This document shows, piece by piece, positions 61,973 through 64,000 of a stretch of 64,000 nucleotides of DNA. This DNA is from Xanthomarina sp035306605 (GTDB lineage: Bacteria; Bacteroidota; Bacteroidia; Flavobacteriales; Flavobacteriaceae), in the NCBI GenBank assembly GCA_035306605.1, contig DATGNR010000078.1; one strand, written 5' to 3'. A model generated the notes under the pieces. That model had not been told where the DNA came from. It did no database searches and saw only the letters and a list, made by a program, of their open reading frames with translations. Both the position numbers and the translations under genes were made by a program. The number at the start of each line of letters is the position of its first letter. Position 1 is the first letter of the stretch.

Positions 61973-63297
61973 TTATTCACCTAGTTCAGCTAAGCCACGC
62001 TGGTAAAATTCCAAACGTTCTTTTTCTGGTACTAAAGCGCCTCCTGTACCCCAAACAATATGGGTAGCCTGTTCCATATTTAAATTATTGGCACGCGCAT
62101 AATTGGTCTTTAAAATCATCTGCGGTCCAATCAGCCCAGCCGTTGCAGAAGGCTCTAAGAAAATATGTTCAGAATCCATTAATTGAGCTAGTAGTTTAAA
62201 AAGCTCAGCATCCTCCATGGTGTACAGCCCACTAATTAGATGACTACTGATGGAGCTTGCAAAACTGGATGGGCGACCAACAGCCAAACCATCGGCTTCT
62301 GTTTTATTGTCTATTCCAAAATCTTGAACACTAATACGTCCGTTTTCTCCAGTAATCAGGCCTGTTAGTACAGCAGGAGAGTGCGTCGGTTCAACAAAAA
62401 AGCAATGAACATGATCGCCATAAATTTGTTTTAAGCCAAAGGCTGTTCCTCCCGGCGATCCGCCAACACCACAAGGGGAATAAACAAATAAAGGATGTTC
62501 GGCATCTACCTGAATATTTTCTACTTCTAGTTGTCTAGCAATCCGTAAAGCGCCTACGGAGTATCCCAAAAACAAATCTTTAGAATTTTCGTCATCAACA
62601 AAATAGGACATGGCAGCTGCTTGGGTTTCTTTCCGACCAGCAAGAATGGCTTCGCTAAAATCTCCTGAAAACTCAACGACCTTCACTCCTTTTTCCCTGA
62701 GCAACTCCTTTTTCCAAACTTTAGCATCGGCAGACATATATACGGTGACCTGAAATCCTAAGGCCGCACTAATAATACCAATACTCAACCCTAAGTTTCC
62801 CGTAGAGCCCACACCAATTTTATATTGACTAAAAAACGATTTAAAATCTGAAGAAGCAAAACGACGGTAATTGGAATCTTCTAACAGCCCCGCATTTAAA
62901 GCTAGTTTTTCAGCATGACTTAAGACTTCAAAAAATCCACCTCGAGCTTTAATAGAACCCGCAATGGGAAGTTGGTTATCGCATTTTAAAAATAATCTAC
63001 CTGTTATTTTTGGATCCTGATGGTTTAAAAGTGCTTTCATATTTACCAGCTCTTTCAATGGAGATTCCAAAATGCCATGTGTTTTTCTGGTTTCCGGAAA
63101 AGCTTCAATGAAAAATGGCGTAAAGCGTTCCCACAAAGCCTCTGCTTCTAACATATCAGCTTTTGATATGGAAAGATCCGGCATGTGCAACCTGGTTTTC
63201 ATATTAGGGTAATCCAAGTCACAGGTTTCAAGGCCATGATATCCGTAAAAAGCGGTTCCTTCTTAACAAAATTGGCTATATCACTGTCTGAATACAT
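61973..63297 (-). pseudogene. dsdA: D-serine ammonia-lyase gene interrupted by a one-base frameshift
   Basis: The main frame (61973 to about 63208) reads as DsdA: LPIAGSIKARGG holds the PLP lysine (SxKxRG), IGVGSTGNLGLSIG and YSPCGVGGSPGG bind PLP phosphate, and FIDDEN-like FVDDEN is kept. The expected start is missing from this frame. It lies in another frame from ATG 63297 (MYSDSDIANF...MALKPVTWI). At 63205-63212 the coding strand reads ATT ACC CTA; one extra A (ATT AAC CCT AAT ATG) would restore WINPNM and the usual DsdA sequence. Either the gene is broken or the base is a sequencing error. Confidence 0.85.
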
Positions 63298-63352
63298 AAT
63301 TTCCCAGATTAAAAATTAAATAAGCCCTGATACTTGGTGCTTTTATCAATAG

Positions 63353-63697
63353 CTAAGATTTATTGACAACGCCTTCAACGCGCTGTGCACTATCTAGCTT
63401 ATTAAGACTTAAGCGAACGGTACTGGTTTCAATGGCAGTTAAATCGTGAGGCACACCCCCGTCCAAAGCGATTAAATCTCCTCGTTTTAGCTGATGTACA
63501 GTTCCATTTACACCAAAATTTATCGCACCTTCAAAAACTTCAACAACAATCGGGAAGGGAGTTTTATGCTCCTTCATAGTTTGTCCTGCTTTAAATGCGA
63601 TTCTAATTTCTTTCCCTGTTTCAGTTTCCATTAAAACTTGAACACTTGGTCTTGTTTCCTGATAGTCCACATGAGTTACTAAGGATGCTAATTTCAT
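63353..63697 (-). CDS. Cupin-domain protein
   Basis: A 114-residue single-cupin protein: AFKAGQTMKEHKTPFPIVVEVFEG, then GTVHQLKRGDLIALDGGVPHDLTA, which hold the His/Glu/His metal ligands. It may bind a metal and act as an oxygenase, isomerase or ligand sensor. It is 55 nt upstream of the broken D-serine dehydratase gene in the same direction and may be cotranscribed. Confidence 0.85.
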   Translation of the reverse strand: MKLASLVTHVDYQETRPSVQVLMETETGKEIRIAFKAGQTMKEHKTPFPIVVEVFEGAINFGVNGTVHQLKRGDLIALDGGVPHDLTAIETSTVRLSLNKLDSAQRVEGVVNKS

Positions 63698-64000
63698 AAT
63701 ATGAGTTTTAATTAATTTATTTTCTTATTTAGACCCATTTAAAATTAGCAAATATTAACTCAATTCAAGTACAAAACGCGAAGAATTTGTTGAAGAAAAT
63801 ATGAAAAGTGAGACTTGATATAAAAAAGAAAATTACAAAAAGACGGAGCAAAGTATCCTAAAACAAAAAAGCATCCCAATCTTCGGTTAAGAAAAAAGGA
63901 AAGCTTTCCATCGGTTTAACTACTTAAACCATTGACAGACTACTACATCCGTCAAACAACACAACTAAATTTTATTGCCAAAAAAAAGCTCCAATTTCTT
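63698..64000. other. 303-bp intergenic region at the window end
   Basis: No gene or strong structure is seen. It presumably carries the promoter of the cupin gene on the minus strand. Poly-A/T stretches are present without a stable stem. Confidence 0.4.

Overview
The window is AT-rich bacterial chromosome from a Bacteroidota, almost certainly a Flavobacteriaceae. The signs are a secreted M28 peptidase ending in a type IX secretion sorting domain, Bacteroidota-style promoters (TAnnTTTG), a mevalonate pathway with a UbiA prenyltransferase beside it, an SDD-type surface lipoprotein and short co-directional operons with few Shine-Dalgarno sites. No rRNA, no CRISPR array and no IS transposase were seen. 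One tRNA, Leu(UAG), is present.

Layout. 1-6520: the 3' part of a membrane ferredoxin-like protein, two coupled GT2 glycosyltransferases, a class C beta-lactamase-like hydrolase, and a GT87-like mannosyltransferase with an alpha/beta hydrolase. 6517-10914 (minus): small proteins, then a polyamine operon of arginine decarboxylase, agmatinase and a deoxyhypusine-synthase homologue. 11578-19017 (minus): a pseudouridine-synthase homologue lacking its catalytic Asp, a UbiA prenyltransferase, mevalonate kinase, diphosphomevalonate decarboxylase, and a DUF1697/flavoprotein/GDPD/thioesterase run. 19993-20979: msrB-msrA.

21113-38378 is a genomic island of about 17.3 kb inserted in the 3' end of tRNA-Leu(UAG). 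It is bounded by a 15-bp direct repeat and carries a tyrosine recombinase, candidate integrase arm sites at both ends, a terminator that replaces the one displaced from the tRNA, and an excisionase-like protein. Its cargo is a complete type I restriction-modification operon (hsdM-hsdS-small ORF-hsdR-unknown 430-aa gene), a UDG-superfamily-like protein, a BspA-like surface lipoprotein, a family-A-polymerase-like protein with a winged-helix-like N-terminus, and a block of four unrecognised genes framed by an inverted pair of related noncoding elements. This island holds the best candidates for an undescribed (probably defence or element-maintenance) system.

38554-64000 returns to core-like genes: an M20 dipeptidase, the T9SS-exported M28 peptidase, an ACP / asparagine synthase / NAD-synthetase-like / acyl-AMP ligase operon that looks like a small carrier-bound biosynthetic pathway, a trans-3-hydroxy-L-proline pair (dehydratase plus pyrroline-2-carboxylate reductase-like), then PhnA, YjbR, DUF4870, a cyclase-family protein, hemW, ruvC, a flippase-like membrane protein with a GT2, a Bax-inhibitor-1-like protein, DUF456, a D-serine dehydratase gene broken by a one-base frameshift, and a cupin. 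Functions are read from motifs by eye; no database search was run.
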